DNA from: Chloroflexota bacterium
GTDB lineage: Bacteria; Chloroflexota; Dehalococcoidia; Tepidiformales; Tepidiformaceae
Direction of reading: 5' to 3'
DNA length: 64,000 nucleotides
NCBI GenBank assembly: GCA_016191435.1
Contig: JACPOQ010000043.1
Location: 248,001-312,000, forward strand
Shown: piece by piece, positions 10,321 through 20,192 of the stretch
How the letters are laid out: each line of letters opens with the position of its first letter
Position numbering within the stretch: the first letter of the stretch is position 1
Position numbers and translations under genes: made by a program
Notes under the pieces: model-generated
Told to the model about the DNA's origin: nothing
Database searches by the model: none
The model's input: the letters and a program-made list of their open reading frames with translations, nothing else

Positions 10321-10977
10321 CTAGGCCTCCAGCGGCGGCAGCGCGAGCACCATGCCGGGGTAGATATCGAGCGGGTTGTCGATCCCGTTGGACTTCGCGA
10401 TGAAGCGCCAGTGCCGTGATTCGCCGTATTCCCGCGCGGCGATGAGGTCGAGGGTCTCGCGCTGCGTCACCGTGTGGCGGCGGTGGCCCGCGGCGCCGCC
10501 CGAGGTGGGGTTCTGTGACGGGTACAGCCCGGTATCCTGGGCCTGCTTCAGGCCCAGATCGACGGTGGCGCGGGTGGGGGTGCCATCGCCGAGGAAGAGT
10601 TCGAACTTGGCAGAAATGCTGGTGACGACAACCTTGAACGACCAGGTTGAGCCCCAACGGAACTCGCAGACGGGGGGCGTGCTCTTCTTGGTCACCGGGT
10701 CTTGCTTGCTGGTGTCGATCGCGGCGAGCTTCCAGAGCTTATCCACGTGGGTGCGGACATCCTCGCCCTTGATGTGCGTATCGAAGAAGAGATTGAGCCT
10801 CAGTTCGGCCGGGTTTCCACCACTGAACTGCAGGCCGGAAGTGTTCGAACCAGCCGACACAGCATCGGTCCAGTTGTTGGTCTTCGAAAGCGTGTACTCC
10901 GTGGGGTTGAACATGAACTCAACGGACTGGTTGTCGTTGAGGTTCGTGAGCTTCGCCTTCTGAAGTTGCGTCGTCAT
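10321..10977 (-). CDS. LysM domain CIS protein (Pvc7/Afp7-like)
   Basis: N-terminal FMFNPTEYTLSKTNNW, C-terminal LysM-like HTVTQRETLDLIAAREYGESRHWRFIAKSNGIDNPLDIYPGMVLALPP. Confidence 0.85.
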   Translation of the reverse strand: MTTQLQKAKLTNLNDNQSVEFMFNPTEYTLSKTNNWTDAVSAGSNTSGLQFSGGNPAELRLNLFFDTHIKGEDVRTHVDKLWKLAAIDTSKQDPVTKKSTPPVCEFRWGSTWSFKVVVTSISAKFELFLGDGTPTRATVDLGLKQAQDTGLYPSQNPTSGGAAGHRRHTVTQRETLDLIAAREYGESRHWRFIAKSNGIDNPLDIYPGMVLALPPLEA

Positions 10978-11017
10978 GGTTGCTTCACCTTACATGCAAT
11001 GAACGTGGGATGGCGGT

Positions 11018-14000
11018 TCACATCCAGCCTCGCTCGCGCTCACGTTCAACCTGGAGCCGGCGGCGGATGTCCTGCCACACACTTTCCGTGATCTGGGCGA
11101 GGTCTGGCGCCTTCGTGGCGTCGTCGCCTTCGGCCCGCTGCACAGTTGTTGTACTCATGGCGGTGGCGCGGGCGACGGTGGTTTCGCTCGGGGGAGTCAC
11201 CTGCTCGACCACCCGGGCGATGGCGGCCGGCGGCGTGGCGAGCGGCATATCGGCTGCCGGGAGTGCGAGCGCGGCAAGCGGAAGCCCGGTGGTCTCGGCC
11301 GTCTCGGAGTGCTGGCGGCGAGGCGCAGGGGCAGTGGCAACAGCACGGGCCACCGGCGTCTGAGACGGGACCGACGGCTCGCGGGTGGCGGCGGGCGCCG
11401 CAACCCACGGACCTGCAGCCGCGGTCGCCTGGGGGCCGGGCTCTTCGAGAGGCTCGGCAAACGGCAACTCGAGGATCGGTGAGAACGCGCTGGCGACCGG
11501 AGCGATGGCGGACTCGCGGGTGGCGGTTGTCCCGCCGGCGGGGTCGAAGCTACGGGCGACCAGCGGGAGGGCGGCTGCCGTCCGGACCGGCGCGGGTGGC
11601 GGCGCGTCCGGTAGCGCGGCCGCGGAGGCGCGGGCGACGGCGTGGGACGGTGCCGCGGGCTGGTCCGGTGCGGCGCCCATGGAGCGGCCGAGCGAGACGG
11701 GGGGCGGCGAGGCGAACGGCAGCGGCGAGAGCGCGGCGGCAGCCGAATCCGGCGGAGGGCCGGGCGGGATCGCGGCGGCGGGCGAGCCCTCCGCCGGCAG
11801 TGTGGGCGGCAGCAGAGACTCAAGGTCGGCAGCGGCGGGCCGGTCCGGGACGGGCGCATCCGCGGCGAGGCGGGCGATGTTGCCCGCAGACGCGGCCGAA
11901 AACGGCTCGCGGCCAGCCGCGCGGAATTCGAGCTCGGGCGTGGCGTACCCGGAAGCGGCGCCGGTGGCGGCGGCCGCGACCGCGCTCGGCGCGCCCTCGG
12001 GGGCGGCCTGCCGGGCGATGCCGGCATCGAACGCAGCCGCCGCCGGCACATCCTCCAGTTGCGGAACGACGGGGGAACCGGGCGTGGGCGGCGCCACCAC
12101 GGGGGCGGGCGCCGGGCCGGCCGCGGGGGGAGTCGCCGCCGGTGAGGGGCTGGAAGACAAGGCGGCATCGGGACGCGGGGCCGCGGGCGCGCTCTCGGTG
12201 GGGGCGCGGTTTGCCAGCGGCAAGCCTGCTGCCGGCGGCCGGCCGGGAGGTGATGCCGCCTCGCCGGCGGAAGATGGTGTCACCGTGGTGCGGGCTGGCG
12301 CAGCTGCCGCGGGGCCGGCGGCCGGCGCGGCCTCGCCCCGGGTTCGGTCCGCCAGCGGGAGAGCGGGCGCGGGAGACGGTGCGGGGCCCGGGGTGCGCGC
12401 GATCACGGCCGTGGGCGCGCCTGCACTGTGCGGAGTGACGGTGGCCGGCGGCAGCGGCGGCTGCGGAGAATCGGTGAGGGCGGGGGGGCTTTGCGGGAGC
12501 GGCGGCGTGTTCGGCAGATTCGGCGAGGGCTCGGCCGTTGCGAGTGGCGGGCCGGGCGCGGCCGCGCCAGTGCCCGGGGGCTGCGGCGCATCGGAAGCGG
12601 CCGCGTCGGGCGGCGCCGGCGAGCCGGCGAGCCGCGAGACGAACGGGAGATCCGCGGGAAGCGACGCGTCGGCCGCAGCGGCGGGGGCCTCCAGCTGTGC
12701 GTCACCGAGCGGCGCAGCGTCGGGTTCGGCGAACGGGAGCACCTGGCTCGCTGAGTTGGCCGCCTCGATGGCGGTGTCGGCGGTCGGCAAGGGTTCCGCG
12801 CGCGAGGGAGCAATGGATCGGCCGGGCGCCGGGGCTGCGGCCGTTTCGCCGGGCGCGCCCGGGGCGGCGGGCGCGATACCGGTGGGCACGGCCGGCGCGG
12901 CGGTGACCGCTGCCGCCGGCGCGGGCGCCGAATCGAAAGGGACGTGCGGCGCCGATACGGCGGAGGCTGGAGCGGCCGGGGCCGGGGCGTCTGGCGCGCC
13001 CGCGGGAGTGGCCGCCGCTGGCGATAGAGAATGGCCGGTCGCCGGGTCAGCGCGGCGCGCAAGGGTCAGGTCCGCGGGGGCATCCCGCGCTTCAGGCGCG
13101 GATGCGGCGATACGGGCCATGAAGTCCGGCGTGGCGACCCCGGCCGCTGCCGCGGGAGACGCCGGCGGCAGCGAGTTTTCGTCCGGGGACGGGCGATCGG
13201 CGGGCACACCGCTCACCGTCGCGGCACTGGCGGCGGCGAGGACATCAGCCGCAGGAAGCGGCGGCGCCGCCGGTCCGGCGACATCGGACGCGTCACGGGT
13301 CAGGGGCGAGGCGGGGCTGGGCGCCGGCGCTGTGGGCGTTCGCTGCGCGTCCGCGAGCGAGGGCGCAGGGGCTCCAGCCGATGGCGGCACGGTGCTGGCC
13401 GACCCTGCGGGCGCAATCGCTGCGGCAGAGGGTGCTGGACTCCGAGGAACTTCGCCGGAGCCCGGTGCGGCGACGGTGCTGCGCGCCACGAGCGGAAGAT
13501 CGGGCGGCGACAACGGAGGACCACCAGGGACGGCGGTGATGGCCGCGGAGCCAGGCGATATCCCGTCGGCAGTGGCGGTGGGGAGTGCGCCGGTGGCATC
13601 GGCGCCCGGCAGCGGTGAGGCAAGTGGAGGAGACGCCGAGGCCTCCGGGAACCGGGCGACGACTGCCGACGGGATATCGGCAGGGGCGTCGGCCGCTCCC
13701 GGGGCGCCGTCACGGGCCACAGGGGCGGGCGGCTGCGTACCGGTGGGGAAGCGCGCAGGGCTGGCGGGAGGAGCGGACGGCATATCCGCGGCGGGTGGCC
13801 CGGCGCGCGTTTCCGTTGACTCCGCCAGTTCCGGGGTGCGTGCAGCCGAATCGGTGGCGGACACAGAGGCGATCCCCGGCGATGAGGGTGCCGGAGCGCC
13901 GTGCGAGTCGGTGGCGGAGGGCGCGGGGCTGGCGTCGGCGCCGCGAGGCCGGGCAAGCACGAGGTCGGGCGGCGGCGGCTCGCCGTCGGCGGTGCGGGCG

Positions 14001-16069
14001 GCAACAAGGGGCGATGGGACGGAGGTGGCAGAGACAGGGGACGGGATGACGGGCGGGAGAGCGGCTTCACTCGCCGGGGGCGCGGCAGCTGCCGAGGAAG
14101 CGGGCGGGAGCGCCGCCGCCGTGGAGACGGCCGAGGGGGCGCCGGTAGCCGGGGGCGCGACAGCTGCCGGGGACGGGGGCGGGGGCGCCGCCTCCGTATG
14201 GACGGCTGACGGGGCCTCGATGGCCGGGGGCGCGGCCAGGGAGCCTGAGGCGGCCTGGGGCGTTTCCTCGCCCGCGGGTGAGGCTGACGGTGGTGTACCG
14301 GCCACGGGCCGGGCGGCCGCGAGCGGCTGATGGAACGGCAGGTCGGCGGGAGGCGCCGGCTCGGCCGGCTCGGAGGGCCTGACGGACCCGGGGGCGGGTT
14401 CGTCGCCCGCGGCGTCCACGGTAGGGATGGCTGCGGTAGAGATGTCTACTGTCGGGATGTCTACGGCAGGGATGTCTACGGCAGGGATGTCCGCGAGACG
14501 GGAGATGGTCACGGCCGGCTCCGCTGAGACGGATTCAAGCGGGCCGGCGGCTTCGTTGAGGACGGGTAACACGGCCGCCGATGTCGAATCCTCTTGCGCG
14601 GCGGCAGCAGGCGCGGACGCGGGCGCGGGCGATGGTGCCGGCCCGGCCGACGGCGTGGCTGGTCCGGGTCCGGCGTCGCGGTCAGGTGCGACGGGCGCCT
14701 GTGGCGTGGCTTCCGCAGCCGGGGATTGCGCGGGCGGCGCGACGGGTGCGGGCGGTGCGGCTTCGGGTGCGGGCGGCGCGACGGGCGTACCAGCGGTCTC
14801 GCGCTGGGCGGCGGCCGGGGCCGCCGGAGCCGGAGCGATCGAGGCGGCAGCATTCGGGATGACCGCCGCGGGGGCCGGCGGACGTGGCGAAGCCAGCGTC
14901 AGGTCCGTCGGGACCTCGGGGTCCTCGGGGATGCGCCGGACGGGCGCGGGGATGCCGGCCGTTGCCTCAGACGCACTGGTGGCCGGGTCAGCAAACGGGA
15001 GGGCGGATGCCCCGGCAGTGGGGGCCGGCGATTCGGCGGCGCGCTGGACTGGCGAAGTCGCGGGCGGCGGCGGGGGAGATGCCACCGGTCCAGACTCGCG
15101 CATGGTGCGAACGCCCCCGGGCGAGGCGGATGGGTCGGGCGCGTCGCGGAGGGCGTCGGTCTGGACGTACTGGACGGCGTCGCTCAGGCGGCGCGGCCGG
15201 CCAGTCGGCGCGGGCGGCGGCATCGATGAAAGCGAACGCCCGAGCGGCAGATCCGGGGCAGCGAGGACCTGGGGCGCCGGCTCGGGGCGCCGCGATTCAG
15301 GCTCGGCCCAGCGGCGGATGGCGGCGGGGACAGGCGCGTCAGCGGAGGAAGGTACCGGAGTGCGCGCTGGCTCCGGGTCGACCACCTGGCGTGCCCGGCT
15401 GGCAGCGAGCCACGTGGGTTCGTCGGTGGCACGCAGCGTGGGAATACCGGCGGGGAGCGTGGGCTGCGCTGGCACGGCGTCGGGCTCGTAGCGGCGGCGC
15501 TCGACGCGGTTGCCGAACGGCATCTCCTGTGCATCGCCGGCAATGATGGCGTCGGGGTCAGAGAAGCTCATCAAGCTGGGAAGCGTGCCGGCGAAGTCGT
15601 CGGACGCGACCGTGGACGAGGACTCGCCCTTTCGCACCACGTCGTCGGCGAGTGGCGAGGCATCGAGACGCGCGCTCAGGTCGCTGGCCTCGCTCATCAT
15701 GACGGCGGTCGTCCGCAGGCCGCCGTTGGCCCCAAGGATAGGCCCGCGCGCCTGATCTACGAGCCGGGCGACGAGTGAACGCTCGAAATCGCGGGACTCG
15801 GCCAGGTCCTCGGCGGAAGGCGCTTCACGAGGTCGCGGTGCGGCCGTCGGATGTGCCGGTGGCTGTGGCGCGGACGCGGTGTCAGGCGATCCGGCGGGCT
15901 CGGGAGAAGCCAGGGCGCCAGCCGGGGGCCGGTCGGCCTCGCGGGCGACGGGGGCGCTTACGGGTGGCGTTTCGGGGCCGGCGGTCTCCGCGGCCGGGGC
16001 ATCCGGAAGCGCGGCGCCGTCATGCTCGGAACCTCCGCGCGCTCTCCCAAACCGCCACAACCGCGCCAC
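11018..16069 (-). CDS. 1683-aa Pro/Ala-rich low-complexity protein within CIS operon
   Basis: Continuous minus-strand ORF in line with flanking CIS genes; ordered-looking N-terminus (DLAESRDFERSLVARLVDQARGPILG) and charged C-terminus (ITESVWQDIRRRLQVERERERGWM). Confidence 0.75.
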   Translation of the reverse strand: MARLWRFGRARGGSEHDGAALPDAPAAETAGPETPPVSAPVAREADRPPAGALASPEPAGSPDTASAPQPPAHPTAAPRPREAPSAEDLAESRDFERSLVARLVDQARGPILGANGGLRTTAVMMSEASDLSARLDASPLADDVVRKGESSSTVASDDFAGTLPSLMSFSDPDAIIAGDAQEMPFGNRVERRRYEPDAVPAQPTLPAGIPTLRATDEPTWLAASRARQVVDPEPARTPVPSSADAPVPAAIRRWAEPESRRPEPAPQVLAAPDLPLGRSLSSMPPPAPTGRPRRLSDAVQYVQTDALRDAPDPSASPGGVRTMRESGPVASPPPPPATSPVQRAAESPAPTAGASALPFADPATSASEATAGIPAPVRRIPEDPEVPTDLTLASPRPPAPAAVIPNAAASIAPAPAAPAAAQRETAGTPVAPPAPEAAPPAPVAPPAQSPAAEATPQAPVAPDRDAGPGPATPSAGPAPSPAPASAPAAAAQEDSTSAAVLPVLNEAAGPLESVSAEPAVTISRLADIPAVDIPAVDIPTVDISTAAIPTVDAAGDEPAPGSVRPSEPAEPAPPADLPFHQPLAAARPVAGTPPSASPAGEETPQAASGSLAAPPAIEAPSAVHTEAAPPPPSPAAVAPPATGAPSAVSTAAALPPASSAAAAPPASEAALPPVIPSPVSATSVPSPLVAARTADGEPPPPDLVLARPRGADASPAPSATDSHGAPAPSSPGIASVSATDSAARTPELAESTETRAGPPAADMPSAPPASPARFPTGTQPPAPVARDGAPGAADAPADIPSAVVARFPEASASPPLASPLPGADATGALPTATADGISPGSAAITAVPGGPPLSPPDLPLVARSTVAAPGSGEVPRSPAPSAAAIAPAGSASTVPPSAGAPAPSLADAQRTPTAPAPSPASPLTRDASDVAGPAAPPLPAADVLAAASAATVSGVPADRPSPDENSLPPASPAAAAGVATPDFMARIAASAPEARDAPADLTLARRADPATGHSLSPAAATPAGAPDAPAPAAPASAVSAPHVPFDSAPAPAAAVTAAPAVPTGIAPAAPGAPGETAAAPAPGRSIAPSRAEPLPTADTAIEAANSASQVLPFAEPDAAPLGDAQLEAPAAAADASLPADLPFVSRLAGSPAPPDAAASDAPQPPGTGAAAPGPPLATAEPSPNLPNTPPLPQSPPALTDSPQPPLPPATVTPHSAGAPTAVIARTPGPAPSPAPALPLADRTRGEAAPAAGPAAAAPARTTVTPSSAGEAASPPGRPPAAGLPLANRAPTESAPAAPRPDAALSSSPSPAATPPAAGPAPAPVVAPPTPGSPVVPQLEDVPAAAAFDAGIARQAAPEGAPSAVAAAATGAASGYATPELEFRAAGREPFSAASAGNIARLAADAPVPDRPAAADLESLLPPTLPAEGSPAAAIPPGPPPDSAAAALSPLPFASPPPVSLGRSMGAAPDQPAAPSHAVARASAAALPDAPPPAPVRTAAALPLVARSFDPAGGTTATRESAIAPVASAFSPILELPFAEPLEEPGPQATAAAGPWVAAPAATREPSVPSQTPVARAVATAPAPRRQHSETAETTGLPLAALALPAADMPLATPPAAIARVVEQVTPPSETTVARATAMSTTTVQRAEGDDATKAPDLAQITESVWQDIRRRLQVERERERGWM

Positions 16070-16091
16070 CAGCCGCCTCCTCTGCTAACCC

Positions 16092-16544
16092 CTAACGCCG
16101 GACCAGGGCGAGTTGTTCGAATGCGAGCTCGAAGGACTCGACGCTCTGGGCCGATTGGTCGGCGTGGAAGCTGGGACCAACCCACTTCACCGGAAATGCC
16201 TTCTCCAGGTTCCAACGATGGATCTCTTCATGCGTGAGCGACATCTGGACGACGGAAACACGGCGCAGCTCGGCGGACTTATCGGCCTTGGAAATCAGGC
16301 GCACATACCAATCGTAGAGCGTGGAGGTATCGACCATGCCGCGCTTTAGTGTGAGGTTCGAAAAGCTGGTGCGGCCGGGGAGCTTGTGGGTGTAGCCATT
16401 GAGGCCGCCTTCTTTGTACTCGTAGACGTCGGTCTTCATATCGAGGCCCGAGCATTCGGTGAACCAGCCGGCCTGGAGGCCATCGATTTCGACGGCGAAC
16501 TGGAAGGCCAAATACTCTGGGGATTCTGTTCCCGGGTTTGGCAT
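16092..16544 (-). CDS. gp19-like tail tube protein (second copy)
   Basis: FAVEIDGLQAGWFTECSGLDMKTDVYEYKEGGLNGYTHKLPGRTSFSNLTLKRGM. Confidence 0.88.
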   Translation of the reverse strand: MPNPGTESPEYLAFQFAVEIDGLQAGWFTECSGLDMKTDVYEYKEGGLNGYTHKLPGRTSFSNLTLKRGMVDTSTLYDWYVRLISKADKSAELRRVSVVQMSLTHEEIHRWNLEKAFPVKWVGPSFHADQSAQSVESFELAFEQLALVRR

Positions 16545-16548
16545 GGCG

Positions 16549-16767
16549 TTATAGCTCCTTGCCCTCGTTCAGCTTGCGATTGATGGAAGCCACCTCATCG
16601 ACCCACTTCCGGCGTTCGGCGTGGTCCAGGGCAAGGATGTCGTCCATCGGCCAGTGAAAGTGGTAGGCGAGGTAGGCTACCTCCTCGTAGATTCTTCCGA
16701 GGGGGTAGCCGGCGATCCCCCCAGGCTGGCGATATCGACCTCCACTTCGGTACCGCAACCGGGGCAT
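16549..16767 (-). CDS. small CIS-associated protein (DUF6760-like)
   Basis: GYPLGRIYEEVAYLAYHFHWPMDDILALDHAERRKWVDEV; overlaps the upstream gene by 91 bp. Confidence 0.65.
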   Translation of the reverse strand: MPRLRYRSGGRYRQPGGIAGYPLGRIYEEVAYLAYHFHWPMDDILALDHAERRKWVDEVASINRKLNEGKEL

Positions 16768-17081
16768 TGGGCCGTGACGATGGAGGTACCGCGTTCGTTT
16801 ACCTGGCGGTAGAGCCGCTGGAGAAACGCGAGGTCGCTGGTGAAGAGGTTCTCCATTTCGTGCGGCGTGACCTGGGTAATGGTCCCAAGGTGGGTGACGA
16901 CGCGGGACAGCAGGATGATGACCAGGTACGCCTGGTTCTGGCGGACGCGGGGATCGCGCAGCGGCGCGATTTCATCGAAGGCGGTGGCCAGGCGCATGGA
17001 GCCCTTGCGGTGCACGGCGCCACTGTCATCGACGTAACCGCGCGGCAACGTGAATTCGAACTCGGTTTGGAGGCTGGACAT
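16677..17081 (-). CDS. phage tail assembly-like protein of CIS cluster
   Basis: FEFTLPRGYVDDSGAVHRKGSMRLATAFDEIAPLRDPRVRQNQAYLVIILLSRVVTHLG; C-terminal CPGCG. Confidence 0.75.
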   Translation of the reverse strand: MSSLQTEFEFTLPRGYVDDSGAVHRKGSMRLATAFDEIAPLRDPRVRQNQAYLVIILLSRVVTHLGTITQVTPHEMENLFTSDLAFLQRLYRQVNERGTSIVTAQCPGCGTEVEVDIASLGGSPATPSEESTRR

Positions 17082-17172
17082 CCTACCTCTGATAAACGGC
17101 TACGAGACGGTGGCCAGCCAGGAGCTACCCACCGCCTCGTGCACAGGCTCGACCGTGACGGCCAACCCTTCG

Positions 17173-17625
17173 TTATTTGATGCGGTCGATGCCTTCGTGG
17201 ACGAGCGTGAGCTCCTCCACGGCAGCCTCGCTGGAGCCGACATTCAGGCTCGGGCCGCCGTACTTCGATGGCCAGGCGTTCTTGAAGTTCCAGCGGGCCA
17301 CTTCGGCGCCGGCGTAATCGTACATGACGACGGAGCCGTTCTTGCGCTGGCTGGCGATACCGCCGTCCTCAATCGCCTTGCGCCATTTCCACATGTCATC
17401 GCCGGTGGTGAGGCCGCGCTTGAGGGCGATGTCGCCCCACTTGAGACGCCCGGGCGTCTTGCGGACGAAGTCGATGCCCTTGGCCGACGTAGCCTTGACT
17501 TCGACGACTTCGTGCTCGGACGAAAGGCCGCTGCACTCGCGAAAGAACCCCCAGTCGAGGCCATCGATCTCGATGACCCACTGGAAGGTAGTGATGACGT
17601 CTTGCTTGGTCGGGTCAACCGGCAT
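17173..17625 (-). CDS. gp19-like tail tube protein
   Basis: FQWVIEIDGLDWGFFRECSGLSSEHEVVEVKATSAKGIDFVRKTPGRLKWGDIALKRGLTTGDDMWKW. Confidence 0.9.
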   Translation of the reverse strand: MPVDPTKQDVITTFQWVIEIDGLDWGFFRECSGLSSEHEVVEVKATSAKGIDFVRKTPGRLKWGDIALKRGLTTGDDMWKWRKAIEDGGIASQRKNGSVVMYDYAGAEVARWNFKNAWPSKYGGPSLNVGSSEAAVEELTLVHEGIDRIK

Positions 17626-17655
17626 GTCGGGCTACTCCTTTCTCTTACGTGGCCG

Positions 17656-19182
17656 CTATTCGGGGCTGTACTGGCCGATGCGGAAGATGACGAATTCTGC
17701 GGGCTTCACCGGCGCGATGCCGATGTCCACGATCAACTGGCCAACGTCGCGGGTGGCCGCCGGGTTGTTCTCGGCGTCGCACTTCACGAAGAAAGCCTCG
17801 CTGGGCGTGCCGCCGAAGAGCGCGCCGTCCATCCAGACGCGGGTGAGGAAGGCGTTGATATCGCGCTTCACCTTCTCCCAAAGGCCCATGTCGTTGGGTT
17901 CGAAGACGACCCACTGGGTGCCGTTGAAGATGGACTTCTCGACGTAGTTGAAGAGCCGGCGGACGTTGAGGTAACGCCACGACGGGTCGCTCGAGAGGGT
18001 ACGCGCGCCCCAGACACGGATGCCGCGGCCGGGGAAGGCGCGGATGCAGTTGACGCCGACGGGGTTGAGCACGCTCTGCTCGCTATTGGTGAGCTGGAGG
18101 CCGAGCCCGAGGACGCCGCGGATGACTTCGTTCGCGGGCGCCTTGTGGACACCACGCTCGCCATCGCTGCGCGCCCAAACGCCGGCCATATGCCCCGAGG
18201 GCGGCATGACGGCGGTCGTGGCGCCACCCGGGATCGGGTTCGCGACCTGGATCCAGGGGTAGTACAGGGCGGCGTACTTGGAATCGTAGCCAGCTTCGTT
18301 GACGCGCCACTCGTAAGCTTCCTGAGCGTTGAGCTCGGGCAGCGGGTCGAGGATGGCGACGCGGTCACCCATGCGCTCGCAGTGGGCGATCATGGCGAGC
18401 TGGACGGCCTTGACGCCATCCCTATCGAGGGCGCCGTTTTGGTAAGCGGCCATGATGTCCGGGGCGCAGACCATCGTCACCTGGTCAATGGCTTCGAGGC
18501 CGCCGAGACCGGTGCGGTCGGCGACGGCGCCTTCGTACTGGCCGGGGTCCACGGGCGCGAGCGCCATGGTGCCGCTGACGGCGAGCGCGTAGGTGCCAGT
18601 TGCGGGGGCCCGCTCCGGGACGCCGATGCCCTGCACGCGCACTTCTTCGAGCGTGATAAGCGTCGAGGTCTTGTTCACGACTTCGAGGGCGTTCTTGGCG
18701 CCGCGAGCCATGGTCAAGCCTTCGAACTTCTCCTCGGTCGTGCCCTTCTTCACCGTGAGGGTGAAGGTATCATCGGGGCCGTCGGCGGATTCGACGCTGA
18801 TGCCCTCGGCGGCGGCGCCGCTTTCGCGGGAGAGCGCCTTGAGCGTGACGGGGTTGCCGCTCGCCTTCGAGGTGATCTCCGCGACGGCTTGCGGCGCCGG
18901 GATCTCGGCGGCGTCCTCGCTGCCAACGCGGACGACGAAGCACAGGGTGCCACCGTTGTTAAAGTACCCGTAGACGGACTGGGCCATGTAGGCGCCAGGC
19001 ACGAAGCCACCGAACTGGTCCACATATTGCGACCAGTTGGCGACCATCGTCGCTTTTCCGAACGGTCCTTTCTCTGCGACGCCGAGGAAGGCGGCGACAG
19101 CGGTGCCAACCCCTTCAATCGGCTTGGAGCCTCGGTCTACTTCTTCGACGTAGACGCCCGGCGTGAGGTACGCGGATGCCAT
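17656..19182 (-). CDS. contractile tail sheath protein
   Basis: YLTPGVYVEEVDRGSKPIEGVGTAVAAFLGVAEKGPFGKATMVANWSQYVDQFGGF; C-terminal region FVKCDAENNPAATRDVGQLIVDIGIAPVKPAEFVIFRIGQ. Confidence 0.95.
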   Translation of the reverse strand: MASAYLTPGVYVEEVDRGSKPIEGVGTAVAAFLGVAEKGPFGKATMVANWSQYVDQFGGFVPGAYMAQSVYGYFNNGGTLCFVVRVGSEDAAEIPAPQAVAEITSKASGNPVTLKALSRESGAAAEGISVESADGPDDTFTLTVKKGTTEEKFEGLTMARGAKNALEVVNKTSTLITLEEVRVQGIGVPERAPATGTYALAVSGTMALAPVDPGQYEGAVADRTGLGGLEAIDQVTMVCAPDIMAAYQNGALDRDGVKAVQLAMIAHCERMGDRVAILDPLPELNAQEAYEWRVNEAGYDSKYAALYYPWIQVANPIPGGATTAVMPPSGHMAGVWARSDGERGVHKAPANEVIRGVLGLGLQLTNSEQSVLNPVGVNCIRAFPGRGIRVWGARTLSSDPSWRYLNVRRLFNYVEKSIFNGTQWVVFEPNDMGLWEKVKRDINAFLTRVWMDGALFGGTPSEAFFVKCDAENNPAATRDVGQLIVDIGIAPVKPAEFVIFRIGQYSPE

Positions 19183-19332
19183 GGATGTCTCCTCTTCCTA
19201 CCCGTCTGCGATAACGAAACGCCGCGCAATAGTAGCAGTTTCATATCGATGCGTCGCAAGTTTTTTTTCGGTGGACAAAGAGCAAACGTGCCCGGCGGGG
19301 ACGCATCCTCCGGGCCTATCTCCTTTTGTACT

Positions 19333-20157
19333 TTACCTTATAGCTATCTCGATGTTGTAGGCCGGGGCCGGGACGGTCACCGGATGTTCGATGGTGCGGC
19401 CATCGGGCAGCTCCAGCTGCCACACATAGTCGCCGGATGGCAGCGCCCCGAAGGTGAAGGTGCCGTCCTCGGCGGTGGTCGCTTCGAGGGTGGTGCCGCG
19501 CACCGAGACGCGCACCCGCGGCACGCCGGCGAGCAGGTCGCCGGGGGCATGGGCGATGCCCCCAACAAACTGGAAGCGCTCTCGCCATGTTTCGCCGACG
19601 GCCGCGAAATCGAACGCGGCGGTGCGGACCATCGGGCCTTCGACCGGGAGGAAGGGGTCCATCGGCACTGTCGCCACCCACGTGAGGGCGGCGCGCATCT
19701 CGTTATCCATGACGCCCCAGAAGTCCGCCGGCTTGGCCAGGTAGTCGGGCGGCATGATGCGCACGAGCAGGGGCCAATCGGCGAGCCCGAGCTCGCCTTG
19801 CAGGTGCTGCTCCGGTACCGCGCCGTGGCGGAACATGCAGGCGAGCGTGCGCGCGAGGATGCGGTGCTCATCTGCAGGCTCTTTGGCCCACGCCGTCACT
19901 GAATAGGAGAGGTCGATACGGCGCGCGGGGCGGCGGGTGAAGGCGGAGCCGTTGGCTGTGCGCTGGACAAAGGGCATGTCGTCGCGAATTTCCGTCCGCT
20001 CGCGGACGTCGAAGAGGAACAGGTTCAGTGTTGGCTTTGAAAGCCGGCTGGACCATTCGCGCGCCGGGCGCTCGAACGAGATATCGACCTCGTTGCGGTC
20101 GATGGGCATATCGGCTACGAGCAGGTTACGCAGCGACTCGTCTACGTCGTTGAACAT
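19333..20157 (-). CDS. DUF4255-like (Pvc16-type) protein with C-terminal carboxypeptidase-regulatory-like domain
   Basis: MFNDVDESLRNLLVADMPIDRNEVDISFERPAREWSSRLSKPTLNLFLFDVRER; C-terminal VSVRGTTLEATTAEDGTFTFGALPSGDYVWQLELPDG. Confidence 0.82.
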   Translation of the reverse strand: MFNDVDESLRNLLVADMPIDRNEVDISFERPAREWSSRLSKPTLNLFLFDVRERTEIRDDMPFVQRTANGSAFTRRPARRIDLSYSVTAWAKEPADEHRILARTLACMFRHGAVPEQHLQGELGLADWPLLVRIMPPDYLAKPADFWGVMDNEMRAALTWVATVPMDPFLPVEGPMVRTAAFDFAAVGETWRERFQFVGGIAHAPGDLLAGVPRVRVSVRGTTLEATTAEDGTFTFGALPSGDYVWQLELPDGRTIEHPVTVPAPAYNIEIAIR

Positions 20158-20192
20158 GCGTCCTCAGTCCCTGTTAGCGGCGGCGCCGGGTG

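Noticed and set aside
11385-14330. 981-aa plus-strand Gly/Ala-rich ORF
   Set aside because: Antisense of the Pro/Ala-rich CIS gene; low complexity keeps several frames open, and strand is against the operon.
17050-19902. 950-aa plus-strand ORF
   Set aside because: Antisense to tube, sheath and DUF4255 genes, all with clear family motifs.
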